Assembly: GCA_030425145.1 (NCBI GenBank)
Contig: JAUHVK010000001.1
Span: forward strand, 1 to 64,000
DNA from: Alphaproteobacteria bacterium
GTDB taxonomy: Bacteria; Pseudomonadota; Alphaproteobacteria; Rhodobacterales; Rhodobacteraceae
Reading direction: 5' to 3'
Length of the DNA stretch: 64,000 bases
Shown here in pieces: positions 38,296 through 47,552 of this stretch; position 1 is the first letter of the stretch; every line of letters begins with the position of its first letter. Under the pieces are notes generated by a model that searched no databases, was not told the origin of the DNA, and saw only the letters and a list, made by a program, of their open reading frames with translations. The translations under genes and the position numbers were made by a program.

Positions 38296-38718
38296 ATGTT
38301 ACAGATTGCAGACACCATCACCATTGAAGGCTGGGAACTGACCGAGCAGTTCATTCGCGCGTCTGGCCCGGGTGGTCAGAACGTGAACAAGGTGTCCACC
38401 GCTGTCGAATTGCGGTTCGAGGCAGAGCGGTCTCCCAATCTTCCGGGTTCTGTCAAAAACCGTCTGCGGCGCATCGCCGGGCGGAAATGGACCAAGGATG
38501 GGGCAATTGTTCTACAGGTGGATGAGACCCGGTCTCAGGCACGAAACCGGGAGATCGCGCGGGAACGGCTGAAAGAAATGATCGTTGCGGCGCTCACTCC
38601 ACCCAAGCGCCGCGTGCCGACCAAGCCAACGCTTGGTTCAAAGAAACGCAGGCTCAAGGCCAAGAAAGTGCGGGGTGAAGTGAAATCACTTCGTGGAAAA
38701 GTCGATCCAGAGACCTGA
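38296..38718 (+). CDS. arfB: Alternative ribosome-rescue factor ArfB (peptidyl-tRNA hydrolase YaeJ)
   Basis: A 140-residue protein with the release-factor catalytic motif GGQ in RASGPGGQNVNKVSTAVELR (about residues 22-41) and a basic C-terminal tail (KKRRLKAKKVRGEVKSLRGK, about 114-133) that enters the empty mRNA channel of stalled ribosomes. It lacks the codon-recognition domain of RF1/RF2, as expected for ArfB. It frees ribosomes stuck on non-stop mRNA. The gene directly follows the terminator of an element complementary to the 16S tail, which hints at a translation-linked control (inference). Confidence 0.95.
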   Translation: MLQIADTITIEGWELTEQFIRASGPGGQNVNKVSTAVELRFEAERSPNLPGSVKNRLRRIAGRKWTKDGAIVLQVDETRSQARNREIARERLKEMIVAALTPPKRRVPTKPTLGSKKRRLKAKKVRGEVKSLRGKVDPET

Positions 38719-38763
38719 CCCAAGCCAAGGGCAATTGATGCGTCCACGCAAACGTTCCCCAGA

Positions 38764-41361
38764 TCAGAACCGATCGAGCAGACGCTCCAGATATTCGAGT
38801 TCTTCCTCGGGGCGTTCACCCTCGCCAGACCGCCGCCGGATTTCATCCAGCAATTCGCGCGCGCGGCGATAGACATCTTCTCCCTGTAGCAGGTTCTCGT
38901 TCGACCCGATCTGACCGTTGGACCCGACATTCCGGCCCAGGGGGTCACGCTGCTGACCGGGATCGGCACCGTCAGCCATGCCCTGCTGGCCCTGACCCTG
39001 CTGTTGCTGCTGAGCCATCGCTTCGCCAAGGTTGCGCATCCCTTCCCGCAGCGCTTCCATCGCTTCCGACTGGTTGTCGATCGCACCCGCAAGATCATTT
39101 TCGCGCAGCGCTTCTTCGGCGCCTTCCATAGCACCCTCGGCCCGACCCAGCGCCTCACGCGCAGCATCGCCAGCTTCGGTTCCTGCACCAGGCAAGTTCT
39201 GCGACTGGCGGTTAAGCTCCTGCCGCAAGGCGCGCTGCCGGTCGGCAAGACTTTCCTCAAGGCTCTGGCCTTCACCGTTCTGCCCTTGGCCCGGCTGTTG
39301 CCCCTGACCCTGTTGCTGATCCTGACCTTGTCCTTGCTGCTGGCCTTGGCCCTGTTGCCCCGGCTGCTGGCCTTGTTGCCCTTGCTGACCAGGATTGAAT
39401 TGCTCTTGCAGATCTCGGAATGCCTGATCCGACAGACCTTGCTGTTCGCGGAGTGTTTCGGCCAGACCTTCCATCGCCTGTTCACCCGGGGACTGGCCTT
39501 GCTGACCTTGGCCCTGTGTAACCTGCATGTTCTCCATCATCTGACGAAGCTGCTCCAGCGCCTCCTGCGCTTCAGCCATGCGGCCTTGCTCCATCAATTC
39601 TTGAATGCGGTCCATCATGTCCTGCAGGTCATTCTGACTCATCTCCATCATGTTCTGGTTCTGGGTCATCTCCTGATCAGGATTGTTCTGCTGATCCTGC
39701 TGTGCCTGACGTGAAAGCTGCCGCAGATAATCGTCTGTTGCTTCGCGCAGTTCCTGCATCAACTCCGCGATTTCCTGATCGGACGCCCCGTTGCGCATCG
39801 CTTCGGACAGACGGTCCTGTGCACGCTGCAAACGCTCCAACGCGTCTTCAAGGTCGCCTTCTTCCAACCGGATCGCCAAGTCCCACATCGCTTGCGAAAT
39901 CTCGGCCTGCTGGTCGTCGGTCATTGTGACCCGAGACAGAGCCTCGACCCGGCGCATGATCGTCCGAAGGCGGAGGAAGTCGGTACTGGAGCGAAACACA
40001 TCGTCCGGCCGGTGCGAAATGGCCCGCATGAGCATCGCCACATCCGCAGCGTTTTTCCGGTTCCAGAGAAGCGACCGGCGCAGATCAATGATCGCACTGG
40101 CCATCGGATCAAAAAAGCGGCGACCGGGAAGGTCGATCACCTCTGGGACCGCCTCGCCGATCTGGTCCGCTTCGTCCGTCACAGTCAGGCTGATCGTGAC
40201 CGGGAGGTTAGCCCATGGATGTTCGGAAAAATTATCCACGAGAGTTTCGGTGAAATCCGACCGGTCGCCGGCAATCGGCATCGGCAAAGGAAGCTCGATG
40301 GTCGCGCGCGGCTCCGGGTCGATCCGCAAACCGTAGCGCCTGTCCACTTCGGTCAGCGCCAACTCAATCCGAGCAGTCCCGGTTGCGACGGCGTAATCAT
40401 CGCTGGCGGAAAAGGGGATTTGCGCTTCACCCTCGTAGCTGACTTCTATGTCGCCATCACGTGCCACTTCGGGTGCACGATCCGGGATCGCCACGATCTC
40501 CCACGCACGGCCACCCGGACCTTCGATCTCAAGCTGGCCGGAGCGTGTGACGGTGAATTCCTGTGCGGTGTTGGTGGAAGCTTGGACAAGGTCTTCCGGC
40601 GTCGCCGTCGGCGCGGCTCGGTTCGAAACCGTTTCCGTAACGCTCAATACGCCCACTTCCCCATAAAAGCGCAGAGTGATCCGGCTGCCTTCGGGGGCAT
40701 CAAGGCGGGTGCCGTCAATGTCGTTAAGGTAAATTGAAGGACGTCCCGTGTAGTGCGGTGGCTCGAGCCATCCTTCCCATGTCGGTCCAGAGGCGAGGTC
40801 CGTTCCCGTTGGGCCCATTGCCGAAACCGTCTGCACCTTGAGAACCGATCCGAACACAACCGCCACAAGGAACGCCAAAACGGCGACATAGCGCAAAGCA
40901 AAGGGATCAGCCTTGGAGACGCGCAGATCAGGTTCTGCCGCCTTGGCATCCTTGAGGCGCGCGACCATCCGAGCCTGATGCGCGTTCCAGACGGCAAGGG
41001 ATGCGGGATCGTTGGCACCAATTGCCTGGTGGTCCATTGCCGCCAGAATAGGGCTGCCGGGAAGCGTCGAATCCAAACGCGCAAGCGCGGATGCCGGCGA
41101 TGGAAAGCGAAAACGGCGCACGCCGCGCACAAGTGCCCAAATCGCCGCCAGAACGGAAACGGCCAGCACGACCCATACCGCCTCGACAGACAAGTAATCG
41201 TGCAGTCCCAACATCAGAAAGGCCAAGACCGCGAAGCCGACCGACCAAAGTGGCCAGAACGCGCGCACGATGACTTCTGCACCCATCCCCAGGCGGGTCA
41301 GGAAAAGCGGCCACTTCAATGCGGCATCAATCTCCGAGGGCAGGTTGTCCCGTGCGGTCAT
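38764..41361 (-). CDS. DUF4175 (TIGR02302-type) membrane protein with a Gln/Gly-rich region
   Basis: An 865-residue protein. Three hydrophobic segments lie near the N-terminus (about residues 30-52, 59-78 and 155-172), followed by a large, probably periplasmic part. From about residue 540 the sequence becomes rich in Gln, Met and Glu with coiled-coil character (many repeats of the type MMEMSQNDLQDMMDRIQELM), then an almost pure Gln/Gly/Pro stretch (about 657-696), then more helices. This plan is typical of the alphaproteobacterial DUF4175 family, whose function is not known. lysA lies 36 bp upstream on the same strand, but the next gene upstream in sequence is unrelated. The long low-complexity part can mislead similarity searches. 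Confidence 0.88.
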   Translation of the reverse strand: MTARDNLPSEIDAALKWPLFLTRLGMGAEVIVRAFWPLWSVGFAVLAFLMLGLHDYLSVEAVWVVLAVSVLAAIWALVRGVRRFRFPSPASALARLDSTLPGSPILAAMDHQAIGANDPASLAVWNAHQARMVARLKDAKAAEPDLRVSKADPFALRYVAVLAFLVAVVFGSVLKVQTVSAMGPTGTDLASGPTWEGWLEPPHYTGRPSIYLNDIDGTRLDAPEGSRITLRFYGEVGVLSVTETVSNRAAPTATPEDLVQASTNTAQEFTVTRSGQLEIEGPGGRAWEIVAIPDRAPEVARDGDIEVSYEGEAQIPFSASDDYAVATGTARIELALTEVDRRYGLRIDPEPRATIELPLPMPIAGDRSDFTETLVDNFSEHPWANLPVTISLTVTDEADQIGEAVPEVIDLPGRRFFDPMASAIIDLRRSLLWNRKNAADVAMLMRAISHRPDDVFRSSTDFLRLRTIMRRVEALSRVTMTDDQQAEISQAMWDLAIRLEEGDLEDALERLQRAQDRLSEAMRNGASDQEIAELMQELREATDDYLRQLSRQAQQDQQNNPDQEMTQNQNMMEMSQNDLQDMMDRIQELMEQGRMAEAQEALEQLRQMMENMQVTQGQGQQGQSPGEQAMEGLAETLREQQGLSDQAFRDLQEQFNPGQQGQQGQQPGQQGQGQQQGQGQDQQQGQGQQPGQGQNGEGQSLEESLADRQRALRQELNRQSQNLPGAGTEAGDAAREALGRAEGAMEGAEEALRENDLAGAIDNQSEAMEALREGMRNLGEAMAQQQQQGQGQQGMADGADPGQQRDPLGRNVGSNGQIGSNENLLQGEDVYRRARELLDEIRRRSGEGERPEEELEYLERLLDRF
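39274..39392 (-). repeat. Low-complexity Gln-Gly-Pro coding repeat in the DUF4175 gene
   Basis: About 120 bp of imperfect tandem units of 9-15 bp (plus-strand CTGACC, CTGTTG, CTGGCC) encode a run of GQQ, GQGQ and QPGQ residues. The pattern is a likely site of length variation by slippage. Confidence 0.8.
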
Positions 41362-41397
41362 TCCGATCTCCCGGTTCGCTGACCGCAGGGAAATACC

Positions 41398-42663
41398 TCA
41401 CAGCCACGGAGGGATGGTATCTCGGTTTATGATTTCGTCAAAGTCGGGACGCTGCCGAATGACAGCGAATTGATCACACTTTGCCAAAACTTCAGGCACA
41501 AGCGGACGGGTGTTGTATTCGCTGGCCATGACCGCGCCATACGCGCCTGCCGATCTGAAGGCGACAAGGTCTCCGGCCCGCAACGGCGGCATCATTCGGT
41601 TTTTGGCAAAAGTATCGCCGGATTCGCAGACAGGACCGACAATGTCATAGGGTTGTTGCTCGACCCCGGCGTCCGGTTCAACAACGGGAACGATGTCATG
41701 ATGCGCATCGTACATGGCTGGGCGGATCAGGTCGTTCATCGCGCCATCAAGGATCAGGAAGTTCCGTCCTTCGCCTTCTTTCACGTAAATGACCCGGCTC
41801 ACCAAAATCCCGGCATTGCCTGCGATCAGCCGACCCGGTTCAATTTCGATCTCACAGCCAAGATGACCGACTGTGCGCTTGATCAAGGCACCGTAGTCGG
41901 ACGGCAAAGGCGGTGCTTCGTTGGAACGCGTGTAGGGAATACCAAGCCCACCCCCAAGATCGAGGCGCCGGATATTGTGCCCATCGGCCCGCAATTGCTC
42001 GGTCAGGTCCGCAACCTTGCGGTAAGCCAACTCGTAAGGCTCGAGATCGGTCAGTTGCGAGCCGATGTGAACGTCGATCCCGATCACGTCGATGCCCGGA
42101 AGCGCTGCGGCCTCTGCGTATACGGCACGCGCCTTGGCAATCGGAATCCCGAACTTGTTCTCGGATTTTCCGGTCGCGATCTTGGCATGGGTCTTGGCAT
42201 CGACATCCGGATTGACCCGCACGGTGATCGGCGCGGTCTTTCCCAGGCTTGCGGCAATCTCGGAGATGACCAGAAGCTCTGGCTCGCTTTCGACGTTGAA
42301 CTGGCGGATACCGCCTTCCAACGCGGCGCGGATTTCGGCGCGCGTCTTACCAACACCAGAAAACACGATCCGCTCTCCCGGCACGCCCGCGGCTTTGGCA
42401 CGCGCGTATTCACCGCCGGATACGACATCCATTCCGGCGCCCAGATCAGCCAATGTCTTGAGGATCGCTTGGTTTGACGCAGCTTTCATGGCGTAGCAGA
42501 CCATGTGCTCCATGCCGTCCAGGGCATCGTCGAACAATTGATAATGCCGGGTCAGGGTGGCGGTTGAATAGAGATAGAACGGCGTCCCGACGGCTGCCGC
42601 GATGTCTGCAACCGGCACGTCTTCCGCAAACAGTTCGCCGTCACGATAAAGAAAATGGTCCAC
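41398..42663 (-). CDS. lysA: Diaminopimelate decarboxylase
   Basis: A 421-residue PLP enzyme of the alanine racemase-like fold. The PLP lysine is in VCYAMKAASNQAIL (about residue 60), the glycine-rich phosphate loop in LDLGGGLGIPY (about 236-246), and the active-site cysteine motif in VGPVCESGDTFA (about 342-353). The end segment GAYGAVMASEYNTRP is typical. It makes lysine from meso-diaminopimelate, the last step of the pathway. It lies downstream of argH, the lipoprotein gene and a DUF2834 gene on the same strand, a common argH-lysA neighbourhood. Confidence 0.97.
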   Translation of the reverse strand: MDHFLYRDGELFAEDVPVADIAAAVGTPFYLYSTATLTRHYQLFDDALDGMEHMVCYAMKAASNQAILKTLADLGAGMDVVSGGEYARAKAAGVPGERIVFSGVGKTRAEIRAALEGGIRQFNVESEPELLVISEIAASLGKTAPITVRVNPDVDAKTHAKIATGKSENKFGIPIAKARAVYAEAAALPGIDVIGIDVHIGSQLTDLEPYELAYRKVADLTEQLRADGHNIRRLDLGGGLGIPYTRSNEAPPLPSDYGALIKRTVGHLGCEIEIEPGRLIAGNAGILVSRVIYVKEGEGRNFLILDGAMNDLIRPAMYDAHHDIVPVVEPDAGVEQQPYDIVGPVCESGDTFAKNRMMPPLRAGDLVAFRSAGAYGAVMASEYNTRPLVPEVLAKCDQFAVIRQRPDFDEIINRDTIPPWL

Positions 42664-42759
42664 ACAAGCCTCCAGAACAGACCGCGATGCAGTACCGCAG
42701 CCCGATCAATTGCGCCACCCCCTCCAAAGTGTCGCCGCATTGCGCCAGTTCTGGTGCGA

Positions 42760-43077
42760 TCAGGTGACGGGTCGAGAGCGCAGAAACAGGTAGAGGGGCA
42801 AACCGCAGCTGACACCGATGCAGTAGGTCGCCGGAATCGCGATCAGGGCGCTCCAGTTCCGCCGCACGGCGACCTCGGAAAGGATCCAGATGGTCAGCGA
42901 CACCGCTGCGATCGTCAGATCCCATGTAAGGCCAGTCGTGGCATCATTGACGTGCCACGCGTCGATCATCGCACCGAGGTTCCAGCCGTTCTCCTGAAAC
43001 CAGGACACGAAATAATACATCGGGTGGATGGCCCCCCAAATGGCAAGACCAAGATAGACCCAACGCATAGGCGTCAT
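42760..43077 (-). CDS. DUF2834-type small membrane protein
   Basis: A 105-residue protein with three hydrophobic helices (about 5-25, 48-70 and 78-98). It opens [22 protein letters not shown] and contains FQENGWNLGAMIDAWHVND, matching the DUF2834 pattern of short three-helix proteins with a central polar loop. Function is unknown. Its ATG overlaps the stop of the lipoprotein gene by one base (TGATG). lysA follows after 96 bp, in which I see no other feature. Confidence 0.8.
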   Translation of the reverse strand: MTPMRWVYLGLAIWGAIHPMYYFVSWFQENGWNLGAMIDAWHVNDATTGLTWDLTIAAVSLTIWILSEVAVRRNWSALIAIPATYCIGVSCGLPLYLFLRSRPVT

Positions 43078-43250
43078 CAGAAGCGGGCTCCTACGGTTAC
43101 CGGACCAGAGCTTACCGTCACGCCGGTCGAAGTGCGCACCCCTTCACTCCCAACCGACACGGTGGTGTTAACCGACGGTGTGATGGGAGGGCCATCGGCA
43201 CCGCAGCCCGTTAGTGCGACGACCGCGAGTATGAGCGCCGCGCGCGTCAC
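43077..43250 (-). CDS. Small lipoprotein between argH and lysA (LptM-like)
   Basis: A 57-residue frame starting with GTG at 43250 that overlaps the argH stop (GTGA). It begins [20 protein letters not shown]: a signal sequence with lipobox LTGC, then GADGPPITP, which echoes the LptM pattern GCGxKGPLxxP. The rest is a Val/Thr/Ser/Gly-rich tail. In many Proteobacteria a short lipoprotein of this kind lies beside argH/lysA/dapF, and LptM (YifL) of E. coli helps maturation of the LPS translocon LptD. That role is inferred from position and the motif. Missed easily because of the GTG start and small size. Confidence 0.75.
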   Translation of the reverse strand: MTRAALILAVVALTGCGADGPPITPSVNTTVSVGSEGVRTSTGVTVSSGPVTVGARF

Positions 43251-44638
43251 CCCAGCACCTCTTTCCAGCGCGCAATCTGCTCGCGCACGCGCACCGGAGC
43301 CGTACCGCCATAGCTGGTCCGGCTGGCAACCGAATTGTGTACGCCCAACACTTCGAAAACGTCGGCTGTGATCGTCGCGTGGACCGACTGCATGTCCTCA
43401 AGGCTCAAGTCGGGCAAATCGCATCCTTTCCGCTCCGCCATCGCCACCAGTGACCCGGTTACATGGTGTGCATCTCTGAAAGGTAGGTCGAGTGTGCGAA
43501 CAAGCCAGTCCGCCAGATCGGTTGCTGTCGAAAATCCGGCGGAGGCCGCCGCTTCGAGGTTGGCGCGATTGCCAGTCATGTCCTTGACCATGCCTTCCAT
43601 CGCCGCAAGTGCCAGCATCCAGTTGTCGGCCGCGTCAAAGACCTGCTCCTTGTCTTCCTGCATATCCTTGGAATAGGCAAGCGGAAGACCCTTCATCACC
43701 ATCATCAGCGCGACGTTCGCCCCAAAGATGCGCCCGATTTTTGCACGGATCAGTTCCGCCGCATCCGGATTTTTTTTCTGCGGCATGATGGAAGAGCCGG
43801 TCGAGAACCGATCCGACAATGTGACAAACCGGAACTGAGCCGAAGACCAGATCACCAGCTCTTCTGCAAACCGGCTGAGATGCATGGCGCTGATGCTGGC
43901 GACGCTCAGGAATTCGAGCGCGAAATCGCGGTCACTGACCGCATCAAGGCTGTTGGCCATCGGACGATCAAAGCCCAGCGCCTCGGCCGTCATTTCACGA
44001 TCAATCGAGAAAGACGTGCCTGCCAGTGCCGCAGCGCCCAAAGGCGACTCGTTCATCCGCTTGCGCGCATCCTTCACACGGGACAGATCGCGGGCGAACA
44101 TCTCGACGTAGGCCATCATGTGGTGGCCCCATGTCACGGGTTGCGCAGTTTGAAGATGGGTAAAGCCGGGCATCACCCAATCAGCGCCCGCCTCGGCCTG
44201 TGCAAGCAAAGCGCGCATCAAGGCTTCAAGACCAGTCGCCGCCGCATCCAATTGATCCCGAACCCATAGGCGGAAATCTGTAGCCACCTGATCGTTGCGA
44301 GACCGGCCTGTGTGCAGTCGGCCAGCCGGTTCGCCGATCACCTCTTTCAAACGCGCTTCGACATTCATGTGGATGTCCTCAAGCGCGGTCGAGAAGGCGA
44401 ACTGCCCTGTTTCAATCTCTGACAAAACAGTGAGCAAGCCTTCCCGCATCGCCTCGGCATCGCTAGGTGTAACAATGCCTTGCGCCGCCAACATCGCTGC
44501 GTGGGCCCTTGACCCGGCAATGTCCTGAGCCGCCATGCGCTTGTCGAACCCGATTGAGGCATTGATCGCCTCCATGATCGCGTCCGGACCGGCAGCGAAA
44601 CGGCCGCCCCACATCTGGTTCGAGGATTTGTCGGTCAT
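43247..44638 (-). CDS. argH: Argininosuccinate lyase
   Basis: A 463-residue member of the fumarase/aspartase superfamily. The signature loop [16 protein letters not shown] (about residues 276-291) carries the catalytic serine, and [18 protein letters not shown] (about 155-172) the catalytic His. The start [14 protein letters not shown] is standard. It splits argininosuccinate into arginine and fumarate. A TlpA-like gene diverges from the same 22-bp intergenic space, so the two promoters must overlap coding sequence. The lipoprotein gene starts within its stop codon. Confidence 0.97.
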   Translation of the reverse strand: MTDKSSNQMWGGRFAAGPDAIMEAINASIGFDKRMAAQDIAGSRAHAAMLAAQGIVTPSDAEAMREGLLTVLSEIETGQFAFSTALEDIHMNVEARLKEVIGEPAGRLHTGRSRNDQVATDFRLWVRDQLDAAATGLEALMRALLAQAEAGADWVMPGFTHLQTAQPVTWGHHMMAYVEMFARDLSRVKDARKRMNESPLGAAALAGTSFSIDREMTAEALGFDRPMANSLDAVSDRDFALEFLSVASISAMHLSRFAEELVIWSSAQFRFVTLSDRFSTGSSIMPQKKNPDAAELIRAKIGRIFGANVALMMVMKGLPLAYSKDMQEDKEQVFDAADNWMLALAAMEGMVKDMTGNRANLEAAASAGFSTATDLADWLVRTLDLPFRDAHHVTGSLVAMAERKGCDLPDLSLEDMQSVHATITADVFEVLGVHNSVASRTSYGGTAPVRVREQIARWKEVLG

Positions 44639-44660
44639 GGTCTACCCCTTCGGAGGGAAA

Positions 44661-45227
44661 ATGAAAAAAACACTTGCCGTCCTCCTCTATACGGGCCTCG
44701 TGGCGCTTGCAAACCCGGCTCTGGCGGATCTCGCCAAAGCCGAGGCGATGCGTGAAGGTGACATGAAAAAGCTGACCTTTCACGGCACGGCACAGCCTGC
44801 CGGCACAGCCGAGTTCTCTGCCTTCGATGGTTCGCCAATCTCGCTCAAGGCCTACAAAGGCAAATGGGTGCTGTTGAACTTCTGGGCGACATGGTGCGCT
44901 CCCTGCCGCAAGGAAATGCCGATGCTGTCAGAGCTGCAAACAGAATTCGGCGGCGATGACTTCGAAGTCGTGACCATTGCAACGGGTCGAAACCCGCCGC
45001 CAGCCATGAAATCGTTCTTCGACGAAATCGGCATCGACAACCTGCCTCTTTACCGTGATCCGAAATCCGGCTTGGCGCGGGAAATGGGCGTTTTGGGCTT
45101 ACCGATCACGGTGATCCTCAACCCCGAGGGCGAAGAGGTCGCGCGAATGCGCGGGGATGCAAACTGGGCCTCGGACAATGCAAAAGACATCCTTCGCACC
45201 ATTCTGGGACGGGACACGGCTGGTTGA
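44661..45227 (+). CDS. TlpA-type thiol:disulfide oxidoreductase
   Basis: 188 residues from ATG 44661, preceded by GGAGGG; an in-frame upstream ATG lies inside argH and is rejected. A signal peptide or membrane anchor is seen (MKKTLAVLLYTGLVALANPALA). The thioredoxin-fold active site is WATWCAPCRKEMP (about residues 78-90), a CxPC-like CAPC motif typical of TlpA/ResA. The cis-proline region is VLGLPITVILNPEG. Such proteins reduce apocytochrome or cytochrome oxidase cysteines in the periplasm; a cytochrome c gene is 2 kb away, but on the other strand and not in the same operon. Confidence 0.9.
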   Translation: MKKTLAVLLYTGLVALANPALADLAKAEAMREGDMKKLTFHGTAQPAGTAEFSAFDGSPISLKAYKGKWVLLNFWATWCAPCRKEMPMLSELQTEFGGDDFEVVTIATGRNPPPAMKSFFDEIGIDNLPLYRDPKSGLAREMGVLGLPITVILNPEGEEVARMRGDANWASDNAKDILRTILGRDTAG

Positions 45228-45607
45228 AGGTTGGCAGGAGCTTTGAACCAAATTGAAGTCGAACTGACATGCGGTGCTTCACCTCTTGAGTGGTTGTAGC
45301 TGCCACTCACACATGCCGCGATCTGACTTCTGGCTCAAAGCTCCTATATCCGCGAGGTGCGCCCATTCCGCGTCGTGTACTGGCGCAAGGCGCAGTCCGT
45401 GAGCAAAATGAGAGAGTGGACAGTGTCAGAGACCTGACGCATGGACACACCTTGGTTCGAGCCCCCGCCCGACAGGTGCGTTCTTGGCAGAATTGTGGCG
45501 CCAGACAAAGCGTTTCGCCACAATCCGCACCAATCGGTGGTCCCGATTCAACAATCCCTCAGCGTCGATCCCATTTTCCCGAAATCGCCGCCCAATTCGT
45601 GCCACAT
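45228..45607. other. Gene-free gap between the TlpA gene and ugd
   Basis: These 380 bases contain no convincing gene. Plus-strand frames of 65-150 codons here lack ribosome binding sites and recognisable sequence, and one runs through the ugd end. A GGTTCGAGCCC stretch at about 45454 looks like a tRNA T arm but no cloverleaf can be built around it. The ugd terminator occupies the right edge. Confidence 0.5.
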
Positions 45608-45656
45608 TTCGGACAAAATAAACAAACCGCACCGGTGAATAAGTGTAACCGGTGCG
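45608..45656 (-). terminator. Rho-independent terminator of ugd
   Basis: On the minus strand CGCACCGGT (45656-45648) pairs with ACCGGTGCG (45636-45628) around an 11-nt loop, followed by GTTTGTTTATTTT. It begins 3 bp after the ugd stop. Confidence 0.8.
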
Positions 45657-45658
45657 AA

Positions 45659-46975
45659 TCAGGGGAAACCGACGCGACCCACGCTTTCATACGCAACGAA
45701 CCCAGCCTCTTTGGCCACCGTCACATTGTAGATGTTGCGTAGGTCGGCCATCGCCGGGCGCGCCATGATCTTGGCGATTTTCTCGAGATTGAGCGCGCGG
45801 AATTCGTTCCATTCCGTCAGAAGCACGATCAGGTCAGCGCTCTTGGACGCCTCATAGGGATCATCGTTCCATTGTACGCCCGGCAATAGGGCTTCGCCCT
45901 CGTGTTGACCTTGCGGATCGCAGACGCGCACCTTGGCACCGCCACCCACAAGAGCTGGCACAATCGTCAGGGACGGTGCATCGCGCATGTCATCGGTATT
46001 CGGTTTAAACGTGACCCCGAGAACTGCCACTGTTTTCCCGTTGAACGACCCGTCGCAGAGATCCTGAAGCTTTTCGATCATCCGGCGTTTTGTGTCTTCA
46101 TTCACGGCAATCACGGCTTCGGTGATATGCATCGGGCTGGCATGTTCCTGTCCGATACGCGCAAGCGCCTTGGTGTCTTTCGGAAAACACGAGCCGCCAT
46201 AGCCCGGCCCAGCATGCAGGAACTTGTTGCCGATCCGGTTGTCCATGCCCATGCCCTTGGACACCTGTTTCACATCCGCGCCGACCTTCTCACACAGCGC
46301 CGCAATCTCGTTGATGAAGGTGATCTTGGTCGCCAGGAACGCGTTGGCCGCGTATTTGATCATTTCGGCGGATTCGAGATCGGTTGTGACAATCGGGAAG
46401 TCGCGCAGGTAAAGCGGGCGATAGATTTCGGACATCACAGACGCGGCGCGGTCGCTTTCGACCCCAACCACTACACGATCCGGCTTCATGAAATCATCAA
46501 TCGCCGCGCCTTCGCGCAGAAACTCCGGGTTGGATGCCACATCGAACTCAAGCTCAGGATTGGCCGTCGCAACAACGTCCCACACCTTACGATTTGTGCC
46601 GACGGGAACGGTGGATTTCGTGACAATGACAACGTAATCCTTCGCCGCCTTGGCGATCTCTTCTGCCGCAGCCATCACATAGGTCAGGTCTGCATGCCCA
46701 TCGCCGCGACGGGTCGGCGTTCCGACCGCAATGAACACAGCATCCGCGCCGTCGATGGCAGAGGCAAGGTCAAGCGTGAAGGACAGACGTCCCGCCTCTA
46801 CGTTCTTGGCCATCAGCGTCTTGAGGCCCGGTTCGTAAATCGGCACCTCACCGCGTTCCAGCATGTCGATCTTGCGCTGGTCCTTGTCCACACAGACAAC
46901 GTTGTGACCGAAATCGGAAAAACACACCCCTGACACCAGACCAACATACCCGGTCCCGATCATCGCAATTTTCAT
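45659..46975 (-). CDS. ugd: UDP-glucose 6-dehydrogenase
   Basis: 438 residues from ATG 46975 (MKIAMIGTGYVGLVSG, the NAD-binding Rossmann start); a longer open frame upstream is rejected because it precedes this fixed N-terminus. The catalytic cysteine is in GPGYGGSCFPKDTKAL (about residue 260), and the substrate/NAD segment TVAVLGVTFKPNTDDMRDAPS (landmark, about 312-332) is intact. It oxidises UDP-glucose to UDP-glucuronate for polysaccharides or modified lipids. No glycosyltransferase cluster is adjacent. A terminator follows directly. Confidence 0.96.
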   Translation of the reverse strand: MKIAMIGTGYVGLVSGVCFSDFGHNVVCVDKDQRKIDMLERGEVPIYEPGLKTLMAKNVEAGRLSFTLDLASAIDGADAVFIAVGTPTRRGDGHADLTYVMAAAEEIAKAAKDYVVIVTKSTVPVGTNRKVWDVVATANPELEFDVASNPEFLREGAAIDDFMKPDRVVVGVESDRAASVMSEIYRPLYLRDFPIVTTDLESAEMIKYAANAFLATKITFINEIAALCEKVGADVKQVSKGMGMDNRIGNKFLHAGPGYGGSCFPKDTKALARIGQEHASPMHITEAVIAVNEDTKRRMIEKLQDLCDGSFNGKTVAVLGVTFKPNTDDMRDAPSLTIVPALVGGGAKVRVCDPQGQHEGEALLPGVQWNDDPYEASKSADLIVLLTEWNEFRALNLEKIAKIMARPAMADLRNIYNVTVAKEAGFVAYESVGRVGFP

Positions 46976-47056
46976 GATACTGCCTCTTTTGCTCTCGCGA
47001 CGTGTATTGCGCGAGCCATGTTTCGCGGTCAACTCTGCTCGGCCAGAGGCCAAATA

Positions 47057-47089
47057 GAAAAAGGGCGCGCTGTGGCAGCGCGCCCCTTT
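47057..47089 (-). terminator. Terminator downstream of the cytochrome c gene
   Basis: GGGCGCGCT (47063-47071) and AGCGCGCCC (47077-47085) form a 9-bp perfect stem with loop GTGGC. On the minus strand it is followed by TTTTTCTATTT, so it ends the cytochrome c transcript before ugd; on the plus strand the tail is CTTTAA. Confidence 0.88.
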
Positions 47090-47123
47090 AATCTTCGTCC
47101 CGTTTAGGAAATCAGGACACGAA

Positions 47124-47552
47124 TTAAGGAGCAACCGAAACGAGGTACGAATAGACGTCTTCCATACCCTTGCGCAGGCGGAAGGACATCTTCGAACGTG
47201 CGCCGCCGTCATTCAGGTATTCACCAAGGAAACCCTTGGGGTCCTGAATAAAGCCAACAAATGTCTCTTCATCCCAAACCAGACCGGCTTCGCCTGCAGC
47301 GACAAGGCTGTCACCGTAGCGGAAGTCTTCAACGCCGCCTGCCTTGCGGCCAATTACGCCATAAAGGTTCGGACCAGTGCGACCACCTTTTACGATTTCG
47401 GTACCATCATCCGCCACGATCATGTGGCACGACTTGCACTTGTTGAATTCCTTTTCACCAGCTGCCACATCACCCGAGCCTCCGTGGCTTCCGGCGAATG
47501 CGGTGCCGGCCAGCGTAATTGCTGTGACCGCAGTTGCGATAATCAACTTCAT
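47124..47552 (-). CDS. Periplasmic c-type cytochrome (cytochrome c2/c550-like)
   Basis: 142 residues from ATG 47552 preceded by GAGGAG. The signal peptide MKLIIATAVTAITLAGTAFA is clear. The heme site is CKSCH (about residues 39-43), preceded by AAGEKEFNKC, and the distal Met is in ARSMSFRLRKG near the C-terminus. Length and spacing fit soluble class I cytochrome c of the c2/c550 type, an electron carrier between bc1 complex and oxidase. The longer open frame to 47666 lacks the signal peptide position and is rejected. It is transcribed alone, with a terminator after it. Confidence 0.93.
   Translation of the reverse strand: MKLIIATAVTAITLAGTAFAGSHGGSGDVAAGEKEFNKCKSCHMIVADDGTEIVKGGRTGPNLYGVIGRKAGGVEDFRYGDSLVAAGEAGLVWDEETFVGFIQDPKGFLGEYLNDGGARSKMSFRLRKGMEDVYSYLVSVAP

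Noticed and set aside
40232-40240. TTATCCACG, an 8 of 9 DnaA box
   Set aside because: It lies within the coding sequence of the DUF4175 gene with no second box nearby; a single such match is expected by chance.
45440-45500. Possible tRNA because of GGTTCGAGCCC
   Set aside because: No acceptor, D or anticodon stem can be paired around it.
45290-45742. 150-codon plus-strand frame after the TlpA gene
   Set aside because: No ribosome binding site, no similarity recognised, and its end lies within ugd and the ugd terminator.
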